Below, in pieces: positions 18,113-26,664 of a stretch of 64,000 nt of DNA. The translations under genes and the position numbers were made by a program. The DNA is taken from contig OZ240684.1 in the NCBI GenBank assembly GCA_965199175.1, positions 1,426,001-1,490,000 of the forward strand, in the 5' to 3' direction. Position 1 is the stretch's first letter, and each line of letters opens with the position of its first letter. The stretch is from G963923945 sp965199175. GTDB taxonomy: Bacteria; Pseudomonadota; Alphaproteobacteria; G963923945. The notes under the pieces were generated by a model. It did not search any database and was not told the origin of the DNA. It saw only the letters and a list, made by a program, of their open reading frames with translations.

Positions 18113-19366
18113 TCAGAGAAGCTCAATTTCAGCCTGCAACGCACCAGCAGCCTTGATTGTTTGCAAAATGGTAATCAGATCACGCGGTCCAACCCCCAGG
18201 GAATTCAAGCCATTGACCAATTCATCAAGAGAGACCCCGCCTCTGACAACCGTCAGCCGTTGATCTCCTCCTTCATCCACCTCAATGGTGGTGCGTGGAA
18301 CAATCTCAGTGTCGCCAAATTGAGCAAACGGAGAGGGCTGAGAAACCTGCGGCGTTTCAGTAACCGTGATGGTCAGATTGCCCATCGCCACCGCCACCGG
18401 ATCAATTCTCACTTGCTGGCCCATGACAATGACACCGGATGCCTCATCAATCGCCACCCTGGCCATATTGTCCGGTTCAATCAAAAGCTGCTCAATATCT
18501 GTCACCAGCCCGACAATATTGCCGACATGGGTTGCCGGGATGGATAAATAGACCGTCCCGGAATCAATCGGGCGGGCTGCTGGTGCCGAAAGATACGCAT
18601 TGATCGCCTGGGCAATCCGGCGAGCGGTTGTAAAATCCGGATTGCGCAAAGAAATATGAATATCTTCCAGGGCAGCAAATTCAAAACTGGTTTGCTTTTC
18701 GACAATGGCCCCGTTGGGAATACGACCAGAGGTCGGAACCCCTTTGGTGATCTCTGCGGCCTCCCCGGTGACGGTAAATCCACCAACGACAATATTCCCC
18801 TGAGCCACCGCATAGACTTCACCATCAGCACCCAGCAACGGCGTGACCAGCAGAATCCCACCGCTCAGATCTTCAGCATCACCCATCGTCCCCAAAGTCA
18901 CATCAATACGTGTCCCCTGGCGGGCAAATGCCGGCAAAGTGGCCGTCACCATCACAGCGGCAACATTATCAGCCCGTAAAGCCGCAACATTCTCCCGGGT
19001 CCGCACACCCAGTCTTTCCAACATACCGACAAGGCTTTCGCGGGTGAAAACCGCCGAGTTGAGGGTATCTCCGTCACCATCCAGCCCGACAACCAGCCCG
19101 TAGCCGACCAGAAAATTGTCCCGCACACCTTCAAAATCAGCGATATCTTTGATCCGCGAAGCGGCCTGAGCACTCCCAACCCCTGAAAGGATGCTTCCCA
19201 TAACCAGGGTCAGAACCACGACTCCAAAACGCCGCCCCGGCAGACCCATATTCCCGGACACGCCACCGGTAGAATCGGGCCTGGAATCCCGCCGCCATCT
19301 CTCAACAAACCCGGAGATCGAGAAAAAACCGGAAAAAAAAGATACAATCGCTGACATAAAATTCAT
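18113..19366 (-). CDS. flgI: FlgI, flagellar P-ring protein
   Basis: Periplasmic protein forming the P ring around the rod. The mature part begins near ASRIKDIADFEGVRDNFLVGYGLVVGLDGDGD and ends with the family's GVGPRDLITILQTIKAAGALQAEIELL. A signal peptide is clear (VVVLTLVMGSILSGVGSAQA), but it starts about 40 residues in. The ATG at 19249 would give a normal leader, while 19366 has GAGAG before it; both are possible. A sigma-54-type promoter and two palindromes lie upstream. It leads the flgI-flgJ-flgN-flgK-flgL set. Confidence 0.95.
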   Translation of the reverse strand: MNFMSAIVSFFSGFFSISGFVERWRRDSRPDSTGGVSGNMGLPGRRFGVVVLTLVMGSILSGVGSAQAASRIKDIADFEGVRDNFLVGYGLVVGLDGDGDTLNSAVFTRESLVGMLERLGVRTRENVAALRADNVAAVMVTATLPAFARQGTRIDVTLGTMGDAEDLSGGILLVTPLLGADGEVYAVAQGNIVVGGFTVTGEAAEITKGVPTSGRIPNGAIVEKQTSFEFAALEDIHISLRNPDFTTARRIAQAINAYLSAPAARPIDSGTVYLSIPATHVGNIVGLVTDIEQLLIEPDNMARVAIDEASGVIVMGQQVRIDPVAVAMGNLTITVTETPQVSQPSPFAQFGDTEIVPRTTIEVDEGGDQRLTVVRGGVSLDELVNGLNSLGVGPRDLITILQTIKAAGALQAEIELL

Positions 19367-19462
19367 GCTCTCAACTGGGTCAATTCAAAGGCCGCTCAAT
19401 GCGTGTTCGGGTGAAAATTCTCATTCAACAAACAGTTTTGGTCCGCACACTGAACGGATATA

Positions 19463-19478
19463 AGCGAAGCGTATGCCA
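19463..19478 (-). promoter_or_regulatory. Sigma-54 promoter for flgI
   Basis: Minus-strand TGGCATACGCTTCGCT has exact GG-N10-GC spacing and the TGGCA of the -24 box; the -12 box is TCGC rather than TTGC. It lies 97 bases before the flgI start. Confidence 0.6.
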
Positions 19479-19549
19479 AAACCGCACCGCATATTGTTGT
19501 TGAATATCAACGGGTTAAAAAAATACCGGGTCGGGGGACAAATCTGCAC

Positions 19550-19584
19550 GGCAAGTCTTGCCATGAAAGACGGCAGGAGTTGCC
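19550..19584. promoter_or_regulatory. Paired palindromes, FlbD-type activator sites
   Basis: GGCAAGTCTTGCC (19550-19562) is a perfect 13-bp palindrome. GGCAGGAGTTGCC (19572-19584) is a second, imperfect one, 22 bp away, about two helical turns. They lie 72-120 bp upstream of the flgI sigma-54 promoter, where an enhancer-binding protein would sit. The half-site resembles the ftr elements bound by FlbD in Caulobacter, recalled from knowledge. No flbD gene is in the window. Confidence 0.5.
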
Positions 19585-19706
19585 CAAGACACTCAACACC
19601 ACCAGAGTCTCAGAAAGATGACCTGGCATATGGTCAGGAGTGAATGCAGGCCAGGATACAGATCACCCTTGCCCCATCGCCCGGTTTGGGGAATAGTCAC
19701 ATCATC

Positions 19707-20129
19707 ATGAAGATTGATCCCACAGGTCCTTCCGGCCCCAAAGCCATTGAACGCAAACGCAAGACAGCAAAATCCGGATCCGCGGATTTTTCAGGGGCCA
19801 TTGATGCAGAATCCAGCCCGGCTGATGCCAGTGTGGTCACCGGAACCGCACCGGTCAGCCCATCATCATCGGTGTTATTGGCTCAGGAAGTCGGTGATGA
19901 AACCACCGAAAGGAATCGCGCCCGCTCACGCGGTTTGGCAATCCTGGACCATCTTGATCAACTCCGTGAAGCCATCCTCAAAGGCGAAATATCATCACGC
20001 ATTCTGACCGATATGGGCCAATTAACCAATGCCCAGCGTGAGGCAGTCAATGATCCGCGATTGCACGAAATTCTTGATGAGATCGAATTAAGAGCACAGG
20101 TCGAACTGGCCAAGCATCAGACACGATAA
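19707..20129 (+). CDS. fliX: FliX, flagellar assembly regulator
   Basis: In Caulobacter FliX couples basal-body assembly to the activity of the sigma-54 activator FlbD. This protein has the family's start MKIDPTGPSG, a disordered middle, and a helical C-terminus: ILDHLDQLREAILKGEISSRILTDMGQL followed by NDPRLHEILDEIELRAQVELAK. I use the ATG at 19707, since the upstream in-frame start at 19644 adds residues unlike the family. It diverges from flgI, the same arrangement as in Caulobacter, and lies next to putative FlbD sites. Confidence 0.9.
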   Translation: MKIDPTGPSGPKAIERKRKTAKSGSADFSGAIDAESSPADASVVTGTAPVSPSSSVLLAQEVGDETTERNRARSRGLAILDHLDQLREAILKGEISSRILTDMGQLTNAQREAVNDPRLHEILDEIELRAQVELAKHQTR

Positions 20130-20704
20130 GCCACCATCAGATTCATCAACATCTGTGCAAAACGTCATAAACCAGGATCATAAACCGGGATCATAAACCG
20201 GCACCATAAACCAACGTCCCGGCACGCAGCCTCATTGGTGATGAGGAAAATCTGGTGATGAGAGGGACTCTCCGGCCCGCATTTCTTATCTGCATGCCCC
20301 CATTGATCCGGGAAAACCCATCATGACAGATCCGATGAATTCAGCCATCGATAAAAGTGCCTTGATTAAAACAGGCGATATTGATTAAAAGTGCCGGGAA
20401 TATGCATCGGCGATGCCGTCAAGGTTGAAATTCACCCATCAATTTCTGTGCTCTTTCCTGCGTTTTTGTTCCCCCTCCTGAGGTCTTCATCCTTTTGGAC
20501 AGGGCTGTGCGTCTGTGTGATTTTTGTCAATATGTGATTTTTATAAAATTATAAAACGCTGATGAAAAAAAGTTCTCTTAAAAAATTCCCTTAACCGAAA
20601 AACAAAAAAATTTCAGAAACAACGATTTTCACAGAACCTGAAACCAGCATTCTTATATAACAAGGACCAACTCAGTCCCCTGTTCTGATTGAGGATACTC
20701 TGTC
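20130..20704. other. Intergenic region fliX-dksA
   Basis: 575 bases. It begins with a 13-bp tandem repeat and becomes A/T-rich from 20510 towards dksA. No gene, RNA or clear promoter was recognised. Confidence 0.5.
20166..20216. repeat. 13-bp tandem repeat, four copies
   Basis: Units cataaaccaggat, cataaaccgggat, cataaaccggcac and cataaaccaacg run head to tail directly after fliX. Confidence 0.88.
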
Positions 20705-21121
20705 ATGCGAACCATGTTACCGCCGGATTACAAGCCAACTGAAGATGAGGATTTTATGAATCCGCTCCAGCAGGAATATTTCCGCCAAAGGCTGGAAAAA
20801 TGGCGGACTGAACTGATCCAGGAATCGGGGGAGACCTTGCAGCATTTGCAGGAGGAAAGCCCTCAGGAACCCGATATCGCTGATCGCGCTTCGTTGGAAA
20901 CTGACCGGGCGATTGAATTACGCACCCGGGATCGGGGACGAAAATTGATCTCCAAGATCGAAAAAGCCCTCAGCCGTTTAGAAAATGGTTCCTATGGCTA
21001 TTGCGAGGAAACCGCCGAACCAATCGGTCTCAAAAGGCTGGAAGCCCGGCCGATTGCCACCCTGAGCCTTGAAGCCCAGGAACGCCACGAACAAATGGAA
21101 AAAACCCGCCGGGACGATTGA
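20705..21121 (+). CDS. dksA: DksA-family RNA polymerase-binding protein
   Basis: DksA enters the RNA polymerase secondary channel and, with ppGpp, resets transcription under stress. Residues 15-95 form the coiled coil, with the DRASLETDRAIELRTRDRGRKLI region containing the D-A/S-type tip. The C-terminus reads YGYCEETAEPIGLKRLEARPIATLSLEAQERHE: only one of the four zinc cysteines is kept, at the first position. That pattern is common in alphaproteobacterial DksA. A start at the later ATG near residue 18 is possible. It lies between fliX and flgH, its usual place in this group. Confidence 0.88.
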   Translation: MRTMLPPDYKPTEDEDFMNPLQQEYFRQRLEKWRTELIQESGETLQHLQEESPQEPDIADRASLETDRAIELRTRDRGRKLISKIEKALSRLENGSYGYCEETAEPIGLKRLEARPIATLSLEAQERHEQMEKTRRDD

Positions 21122-21281
21122 CCGTGACCCGGAAGTGACTTTAGCCTGCCCCCATCTTCCCTTTTAAGACAGAAAACAACCCTTAAAGAACAACCATTAA
21201 ACCAGAAAACAACCGGAGACACAGATCGGTTCTGCCCATATAAAAACGCCTTCCTGTCCGGGTATCAGACCCGAACCAAGC

Positions 21282-22052
21282 TTAGAATGGCAGAATGATA
21301 TCCATGATCTGGCTTCCGTAGCGCGGCTGTTGCAGATCGCTGATCTGTCCCTCCCCGCCATAAGCCACCCGGCCTTCGGCAATTTGCTCGAAACGAATGG
21401 TGTTGCCGGTGGTAATATCCTCCCGGCGGATCACCCCCCTGACCCCAAGATGGCGCATTTCATAATTGACTTTGACCTCCTGATTGCCCTCAACCACCAT
21501 ATTCCCGTTGGGCAAAATTTGAGTCACAGTGGCCGCAACCCTGAGATTGACTGTCTCCTGACGGGTGATTCCACCCGTGCCATTGGTGCTTGAATCGCCG
21601 GTCACACCGACCGCATTGGGCAGGGGGGCACCCGGTAAGACTTGATTCAAAGCCGCATCATAACCCAAAAGATTATTGATCTCCAACTCTTCACCACTGG
21701 TCCGGTTGCGGGTGGTGTTGTTGTTAATCGTGGCATTGTCATTGATTTCAATCAGGACAGTTACCAGATCACCAATATCAGAAGCCCGGGTATCTTCAAA
21801 AAAAGCCTTGGCCCCGGCCCGCCAGAGGGAATTGGCATTTTGCACCGGCGGTTCAGGAGCCGGCATCGGCATCGTCACCGGTTTATAGTCATGTTTAGCC
21901 ACCGGGTTTTGGATTTGCGAAACCTTTGGTTCTTCACCAACCCTGGATAAACGCGAAATCATGTTACAGCCACCCAGAAAACCCGAAAGCACCAAAGCAA
22001 CAACCAGGTAAACCGACACAAGATATGTTCGATATGTTTCACGGTACAACAT
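21282..22052 (-). CDS. flgH: FlgH, flagellar L-ring lipoprotein
   Basis: Outer-membrane lipoprotein forming the L ring. The N-terminus has a lipoprotein signal: hydrophobic VYLVVALVLSGFLGGC with the lipobox LGGC. The mature protein has the family core SLWRAGAKAFFEDTRASDIGDLVTVLIEINDNATINNNT and an end of AEGRVAYGGEGQISDLQQPRYGSQIMDIILPF. I place the start at 22052, where CAGGA lies 8 bases upstream; an 11-bp duplication (tacaggaaaaa) makes this leader. It follows flgA in the flgF-flgG-flgA-flgH operon. Confidence 0.94.
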   Translation of the reverse strand: MLYRETYRTYLVSVYLVVALVLSGFLGGCNMISRLSRVGEEPKVSQIQNPVAKHDYKPVTMPMPAPEPPVQNANSLWRAGAKAFFEDTRASDIGDLVTVLIEINDNATINNNTTRNRTSGEELEINNLLGYDAALNQVLPGAPLPNAVGVTGDSSTNGTGGITRQETVNLRVAATVTQILPNGNMVVEGNQEVKVNYEMRHLGVRGVIRREDITTGNTIRFEQIAEGRVAYGGEGQISDLQQPRYGSQIMDIILPF

Positions 22053-22106
22053 GGGTTTTTCCTGTATTTTTCCTGTATCAGAAAACAATCATCATTGTGC
22101 AGAGGC

Positions 22107-23246
22107 TCAGTTCGACACGGCGGTATGTGATACTGCGGTATGCGATATGGCGGTATGCGATACTGCGGTATGCGATACATGAGTCACCCCAACCAGGCGC
22201 GGCCCCTCAACCACGGCAAAAATCGGCCGACGGCTTTGGCTGTTCTCAACCTGGATGGTATCCCCAAGGACACCGCTTTGCCGCGCCCGTCCCTGGGCGG
22301 TCAGCATCATATGATCAGCCCGCAGAACAATGGTGACATCAGCACCTTTTTTAACCAAAACCGGCTTCTGGAGATCGCTTTCGGTCAGCATCTGGCCCGG
22401 CCGATGGCGACGTCGCGGCGTCATGCCAATAATATCATCCATATGAAGCAAAACATCGCGACCAATATCCCGTTGGCGCCGATGCCCCCAACCCAGATCA
22501 CCGGCACGGATAGGATCACCGGGTTTGACGTTCCGTAATAGAACCGGGACCCGCTCAATCCGGTACAGTCGACCTCTGATCAAAGACTTCTTCTGACCAT
22601 CCACAACCGCGATTTTCACGGCGAACCGACCGCTGGTATCATTGATTTTCAGATCATCCACCAACAAAAAATCCGAACCATTGTCAGGAGTCTCAACCCC
22701 AACCATCAAAGAGGGAAAATTGCTTTCAAACTCGATCTCGAAATGGCTATCGGGTCGGCGGTTCTCTAATTCTTCAGTGATGGCCTGTTTAATCACGGCC
22801 GCATCAACGACCCGACCCGCACGCTCAATAACGATGGCATCACGTTTGGACCCCGGATACCAGTCCAGCCCGTGTTGCTCAGCCAGCTTACGCAGCCAGG
22901 CCGCATCACGAATCACTCTCTGACCGGGAGCCGGAGCAGCCGCCACTTCGATATAGCCAATCGGGCCAAGATTATCGAACACGTCACCCAGACGAATCAT
23001 ATCACCCTCAATCACCACCTGGGACTTGAGTTGCGGCTTAAGGGTATCGAACCAGGAAGGAGCCGCCACAGCCTCAGCACACAGCACCATCACCAAGACC
23101 GCCAACAACAGAAGCATTCGGCCCCCATTCCGGGCATCATAGCCAAACAGCGTTTTTACATTGACCGGGATAACACCATTCTTACAGGAGCTTCCCGAAG
23201 CATTGTTTGCATCATCGTGCTTTGGATGGGTCATCGTCATCTCCAT
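22107..23246 (-). CDS. flgA: FlgA, P-ring assembly chaperone with repeat tail
   Basis: Periplasmic chaperone for FlgI. After a hydrophobic signal (MLLLLAVLVMVLCAEAVA, about residues 44-61) the SAF-type domain is seen: VIEGDMIRLGDVFDNLGPIG, and near the end VKPGDPIRAGDLGW, KGADVTIVLRADHMMLTAQGRARQSGVLGDTIQVEN. The first 43 residues do not look like part of the family; the true start may be the ATG at 23117, although GGAG before the ATG at 23234 supports a longer form. The last 20 residues are four copies of SHTAV/I, coded by a 15-bp tandem repeat. Confidence 0.9.
   Translation of the reverse strand: MEMTMTHPKHDDANNASGSSCKNGVIPVNVKTLFGYDARNGGRMLLLLAVLVMVLCAEAVAAPSWFDTLKPQLKSQVVIEGDMIRLGDVFDNLGPIGYIEVAAAPAPGQRVIRDAAWLRKLAEQHGLDWYPGSKRDAIVIERAGRVVDAAVIKQAITEELENRRPDSHFEIEFESNFPSLMVGVETPDNGSDFLLVDDLKINDTSGRFAVKIAVVDGQKKSLIRGRLYRIERVPVLLRNVKPGDPIRAGDLGWGHRRQRDIGRDVLLHMDDIIGMTPRRRHRPGQMLTESDLQKPVLVKKGADVTIVLRADHMMLTAQGRARQSGVLGDTIQVENSQSRRPIFAVVEGPRLVGVTHVSHTAVSHTAISHTAVSHTAVSN
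22121..22180. repeat. 15-bp tandem repeat, four copies, in flgA
   Basis: Plus-strand unit cggtatgcgatactg at 22121, 22136, 22151 and 22166 with one to three changes each. It is in frame and ends flgA with SHTAV repeats. Confidence 0.92.
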
Positions 23247-23263
23247 GATACCAGCATCATCAC

Positions 23264-24049
23264 TTAACGCAGGTTGCTGGCTGTCTGTAGCATTTCATCA
23301 GAGGTCTGGATCACTTTCGAATTCATCTCATAGGCTCTTTGAGCCCGAATGAGATCGGTGATCTCTGAGACTGAATCGACATTAGAAGACTCCAAAAAGC
23401 CTTGCAGAACCCCGGCAAATCCCTGCTGTCCGGCATTCCCGACAATCGGCGGACCAGAAGCCGGCGTTTGCAAAAAGAGGTTTTGACCAAGTGCCACCAG
23501 GCCGTTTTCATTGCGGAAGCGTGCTAATTGAATCTGTCCGACATTGGCCGGATCCACCTGACCAGGAAGACTGACCAGAACCTCACCGTTACGATTGATC
23601 GTCACATCCAGAGCATCTTCGGGAACGGTGATTGCCGGTTCAACAGCATAGCCATCATTGGTCACCAGGGCTCCTTCTGCACTGAGTTGGAAAGAACCAG
23701 CACGCGTAAAACCAATTTCTCCGCTGGGTAAATTGATCTGGAAAAACCCCTTCCCTTGCAAAGCAACATCATATTGATTGTCGGTCACAACCAAATTGCC
23801 CTGGCTGAACATACGATAGGTGGCTGCTGTCCGCACCCCAAGCCCCTTCTGGATACCCGAAGGAACCAGGTCGCCATTATCTGCTGAAGGCGACCCGACC
23901 CGGCGCAAATTCTGGTAGAGCAGATCCTGAAATTCGACCCGCTGTTGCTTAAAACCGGTGGTGGCCATATTGGCAATATTGTTGGAGATGGTTTCAACAT
24001 TCATCTCCTGGGCCTGCATTCCGGTAGCAGCGATACTTAAGGATCTCAT
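23264..24049 (-). CDS. flgG: FlgG, distal rod protein
   Basis: Main component of the distal rod. 261 residues, the normal size: N-terminus MRSLSIAATGMQAQEMNVETISNNIANMATTGFKQQRVEFQDLLYQ, the central GKGFFQINLPSGEIGFTRAGSF, and the C-terminus SNVDSVSEITDLIRAQRAYEMNSKVIQTSDEMLQTASNLR. GGGAG before the ATG supports the start. It lies 61 bases after flgF and 17 before flgA. Confidence 0.96.
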   Translation of the reverse strand: MRSLSIAATGMQAQEMNVETISNNIANMATTGFKQQRVEFQDLLYQNLRRVGSPSADNGDLVPSGIQKGLGVRTAATYRMFSQGNLVVTDNQYDVALQGKGFFQINLPSGEIGFTRAGSFQLSAEGALVTNDGYAVEPAITVPEDALDVTINRNGEVLVSLPGQVDPANVGQIQLARFRNENGLVALGQNLFLQTPASGPPIVGNAGQQGFAGVLQGFLESSNVDSVSEITDLIRAQRAYEMNSKVIQTSDEMLQTASNLR

Positions 24050-24110
24050 TCGTCTTTCTCCCTCTTTATTGATTCTGATTCCAACTCTTCAAGGCGTTCA
24101 TCTGAAAGCG

Positions 24111-24881
24111 TTAATTGGCCCGTGTCAGTTTATCGATGGCTGAACGTTCGGTCTCATGCTGGGTGTTGATCATCCTCTGGGCAGCCTGATAGGCCCGGGA
24201 TGTCGCAATCATATCGACCATTTCCACAACCGGTTTCACATTGGATTGCTCAAACATGCGGTGACGGAGATTGGGTTGGGTAATCTCAATCGGCTCCTGA
24301 TCGGTCTCATATAACGTCCCGCCGGTCTTCGTGAGGCGTTGCTGATCTTCGAAAGTAAACACACCGATTCTGTCAATCAGCAGGCCGGTCTCATTGAACG
24401 GGCCGCCGTCTGGACCAAGCCGTTCGATGCTCAATGTGCCGTCACTGCCAATACTGATGCTTGAAGCATCCTCAGGAATATCGATCTGGCGCCCTTTGTC
24501 ACTGAGAACAAGGAACCCCTGGGAAGTCACCATCTTCCCTTCATCATTGACCGCAAAGCGTCCGTTGCGGGTGTAACGCAGTCCTTGCGGCGTTTCGATC
24601 TGAAAATAACCCTCGCCACCAATGGCAACATCCAGGTCCCGCCCGGTTGACTGAAAATTTCCCTCCCGCGTGTCACGCCACATACCGTAATCCTGGGTAT
24701 AAGACAGCGAACGTTCGCCAAACCGATCACCGGTTTTGGCCAGATAATCCACGAATATGCCGGTTTCTTTCTTGAAACCAGGCGTATCCATGTTGGCAAT
24801 ATTATTAGAAATAATATCAAGCCTTTGGCGTAAGGTCGTCTGACGAGACAACGCGACCAAAGACGCATTTTCAAACGACAT
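24111..24881 (-). CDS. flgF: FlgF, proximal rod protein
   Basis: Rod protein, 256 residues. It has the rod-family N-terminus (LVALSRQTTLRQRLDIISNNIANMDTPGFKKETGIFVDYL), the middle GGEGYFQIETPQGLRYTRNGRF and a C-terminus with VKPVVEMVDMIATSRAYQAAQRMINTQHETE. It opens the flgF-flgG-flgA-flgH operon; a sigma-54-type promoter is 213 bases upstream. Confidence 0.95.
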   Translation of the reverse strand: MSFENASLVALSRQTTLRQRLDIISNNIANMDTPGFKKETGIFVDYLAKTGDRFGERSLSYTQDYGMWRDTREGNFQSTGRDLDVAIGGEGYFQIETPQGLRYTRNGRFAVNDEGKMVTSQGFLVLSDKGRQIDIPEDASSISIGSDGTLSIERLGPDGGPFNETGLLIDRIGVFTFEDQQRLTKTGGTLYETDQEPIEITQPNLRHRMFEQSNVKPVVEMVDMIATSRAYQAAQRMINTQHETERSAIDKLTRAN

Positions 24882-25093
24882 GATTCCTGTCCTTTATCCT
24901 CTTCATACCCGGTGCCATCACGGATTTCCTGTTTCCCGTCAAAACGGCCCGATCCGGATTATGCGCTCTCATTGTTATCTGTGTTCTCATTGTTCAAAGC
25001 GTTGCTTTACCGGTGGCCACCCCTTTAAGTCCGGGAATGTTTTTATATAAGCCTGAAAAAAAAAGAGAGGCCCCAAACAACATAAGAAAAGGG

Positions 25094-25109
25094 TGCACAC
25101 AGCGTGCCG
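25094..25109 (-). promoter_or_regulatory. Sigma-54 promoter for flgF operon
   Basis: Minus-strand CGGCACGCTGTGTGCA matches TGGCACGNNNNTTGCA except at the first base and the first T of the -12 box; GG-N10-GC spacing is exact. Predicted leader about 200 bases. Confidence 0.62.
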
Positions 25110-25559
25110 GAGCCATAAAGCCGGTTTTCAGGGCATCAGAGAGCAAAAGCCACCACCCATACCGGATCATCAGGAAAGTTTTGCCCGGTATTTCCTGCCC
25201 TATACCGGCCATATCGTCTATGCTGTTGCTCTTTATGGATTGGGCCAATCAGCTATCATCAAAGGAAACATCCCCATCCACCCGACCACAGACCCACCGG
25301 GCCACGACCCACCAGACCACAAAACCACCGGACCACAGAAAAACACAGCGGATTAAAAAATATCAATGCGGATTCTAAACGTTATGGACTTTGAACCATA
25401 CGGATCTTAAAAATTATGTAGATTTCTTAAAAATACGTAGATTGTACAGACATATGAGGGTTAAAAATATCCGGGAGTTTAAAAATACATCAATGAAAAC
25501 AGGCTACACTCTCAGCTATTATTCCTGATCAACAGGATATAACCGGGTATCGTGGCTGC

Positions 25560-25691
25560 GTTGTTGCCAGTTGTGTTGTTGCCAGTTGCTTTGTCGCCAT
25601 CGGCCAGAAAAGCAACCGAAAAAATGACTGATGAAAAAATGACTGATGAAAAAAACCGTGCATAAAAAAACTGTGCATAAAAAACTGTGTA
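25560..25691. repeat. Cluster of 13-15-bp direct repeats
   Basis: gttgttgccagttgt twice (25560-25589), gaaaaaatgactgat twice (25618-25647), then three degenerate copies of aaactgtgcataa up to the fliL leader. Three different words are each duplicated in 130 bases. Confidence 0.85.
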
Positions 25692-25720
25692 TGGGAACCT
25701 TTTAGAAGGGAACATGGACG

Positions 25721-26275
25721 ATGTCCGATTCAACATCAGACTCAGATGATCCGCTTTCAGCAAGTCTTGCGGCCGGAGAACAAGGGGATGACAATTCCGG
25801 CCTCAAAAAAGTCATCCTGATCTTATCGATCTCAATCCTTCTGATTACCGGTATCATAGGCGGTCTGTGGGTGAGCGGCGTCTTCGGGGAGAGCGAAACC
25901 GCCGCCGAAACCGAAGAAGCAGGAGATGAAGCAGTTGAAGACGACACCCCGGACCGGCAACCCGCCAGCAGTGGGGTGTTTTATGATTTGCCTCAAATGC
26001 TGGTCAATCTGGCCAGCAGCGGACGCAGAGCCAGCTTTCTGAAAATCACTTTGAGCCTGGAATTGGGAGGCCCTGCAGATCTCCCTCTCATTGAGCAGGC
26101 TCTCCCCCGCATCACCGATACCCTGCAAGTCTATCTCAGGGAACTGCGCCCCGAAGACCTTAAAGGATCATCCGGCATCCATCGATTACGCGAAGAACTG
26201 CTCACCCGTCTGGATACATCGGCTGATCCGGTTGAAGTCCAGGATATCTTGTTCAAGGAGATTCTGGTACAATAA
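25721..26275 (+). CDS. fliL: FliL, flagellar basal-body-associated protein
   Basis: Inner-membrane protein next to the stator that affects torque and swarming. 184 residues: an acidic N-terminus, one membrane segment (KVILILSISILLITGIIGGLWVSGVF, about 30-55), an E/A/D linker and a periplasmic domain with FYDLPQMLVNLASSGRRASFLKITLSLEL and the final DPVEVQDILFKEILVQ. It lies before fliM, as in many bacteria, but a 389-base gap with its own promoter separates them. Confidence 0.92.
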   Translation: MSDSTSDSDDPLSASLAAGEQGDDNSGLKKVILILSISILLITGIIGGLWVSGVFGESETAAETEEAGDEAVEDDTPDRQPASSGVFYDLPQMLVNLASSGRRASFLKITLSLELGGPADLPLIEQALPRITDTLQVYLRELRPEDLKGSSGIHRLREELLTRLDTSADPVEVQDILFKEILVQ

Positions 26276-26285
26276 TTATGAATGT

Positions 26286-26301
26286 TGGCCCGGTGTTTGC
26301 T
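26286..26301 (+). promoter_or_regulatory. Sigma-54 promoter for fliM
   Basis: TGGCCCGGTGTTTGCT fits the consensus TGGCCCGNNNNTTGCT at every informative position with GG-N10-GC spacing. It begins 10 bases after the fliL stop and 364 bases before fliM, so the leader would be unusually long. Confidence 0.6.
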
Positions 26302-26382
26302 TTGTATTTGATTCCAGAGAGATGAAACAGGAATCCGGCAACTGCTTTCGGATTCCCCTGAAGATCGGTTCCGGGAAGATTG

Positions 26383-26423
26383 TTTGGGTGAAATTTTTAA
26401 GATTTTGGGTGAATTTTTTAAGA
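26383..26423. repeat. 20-bp direct repeat, two copies
   Basis: tttgggtgaaatttttaaga and tttgggtgaattttttaaga in the fliM leader. Confidence 0.8.
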
Positions 26424-26664
26424 TCAAGACCAGAAAATTTCAGGAAAGTCCTTTATACTGATTCAAAATTCTATACTCATTTCTGTATTTATATCTCTGT
26501 ATTCATAAAATCCTTATAGACTCATCCCGTATACTATACGCATCGTATAACCGCACAGCCTTGTATACAGTGTAACCATACAGCATGAACTCAAGCGAGA
26601 TTGCGAAGATGAGGCAAAGAGCAAAAAGGCAACATGGCACCCTTTGTAAACAGAACCCCGGATC

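Larger units (their letters stand above)
19367..19706. other. Divergent control region of flgI and fliX
   Basis: 340 bases between divergent flagellar genes. It holds the flgI sigma-54 promoter and two palindromes, listed separately. I saw no convincing promoter for fliX; GGGGACAAATCTGC at about 19535-19549 keeps GG-N10-GC spacing but is a poor match. Confidence 0.5.
24882..25720. other. Divergent intergenic region flgF-fliL
   Basis: 839 bases without a convincing gene. It holds the flgF sigma-54 promoter (25094-25109), a C/A-rich stretch of repeated accaccggaccac-like words (25260-25345) and several 15-bp direct repeats (25560-25691). Open frames here are low-complexity and I reject them. 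Confidence 0.5.
26276..26664. other. Long leader region before fliM
   Basis: 389 bases, AT-rich at its end. It holds a sigma-54 promoter right after fliL, a 20-bp direct repeat, and the palindrome CGTATACTATACG (26528-26540) followed by further gtata words. No gene recognised. Confidence 0.5.

Noticed and set aside
25013..25378. 121-codon frame between flgF and fliL
   Set aside because: Rich in P/H/T from repeated ccaccgg words; overlaps the flgF promoter and has no recognisable domain.
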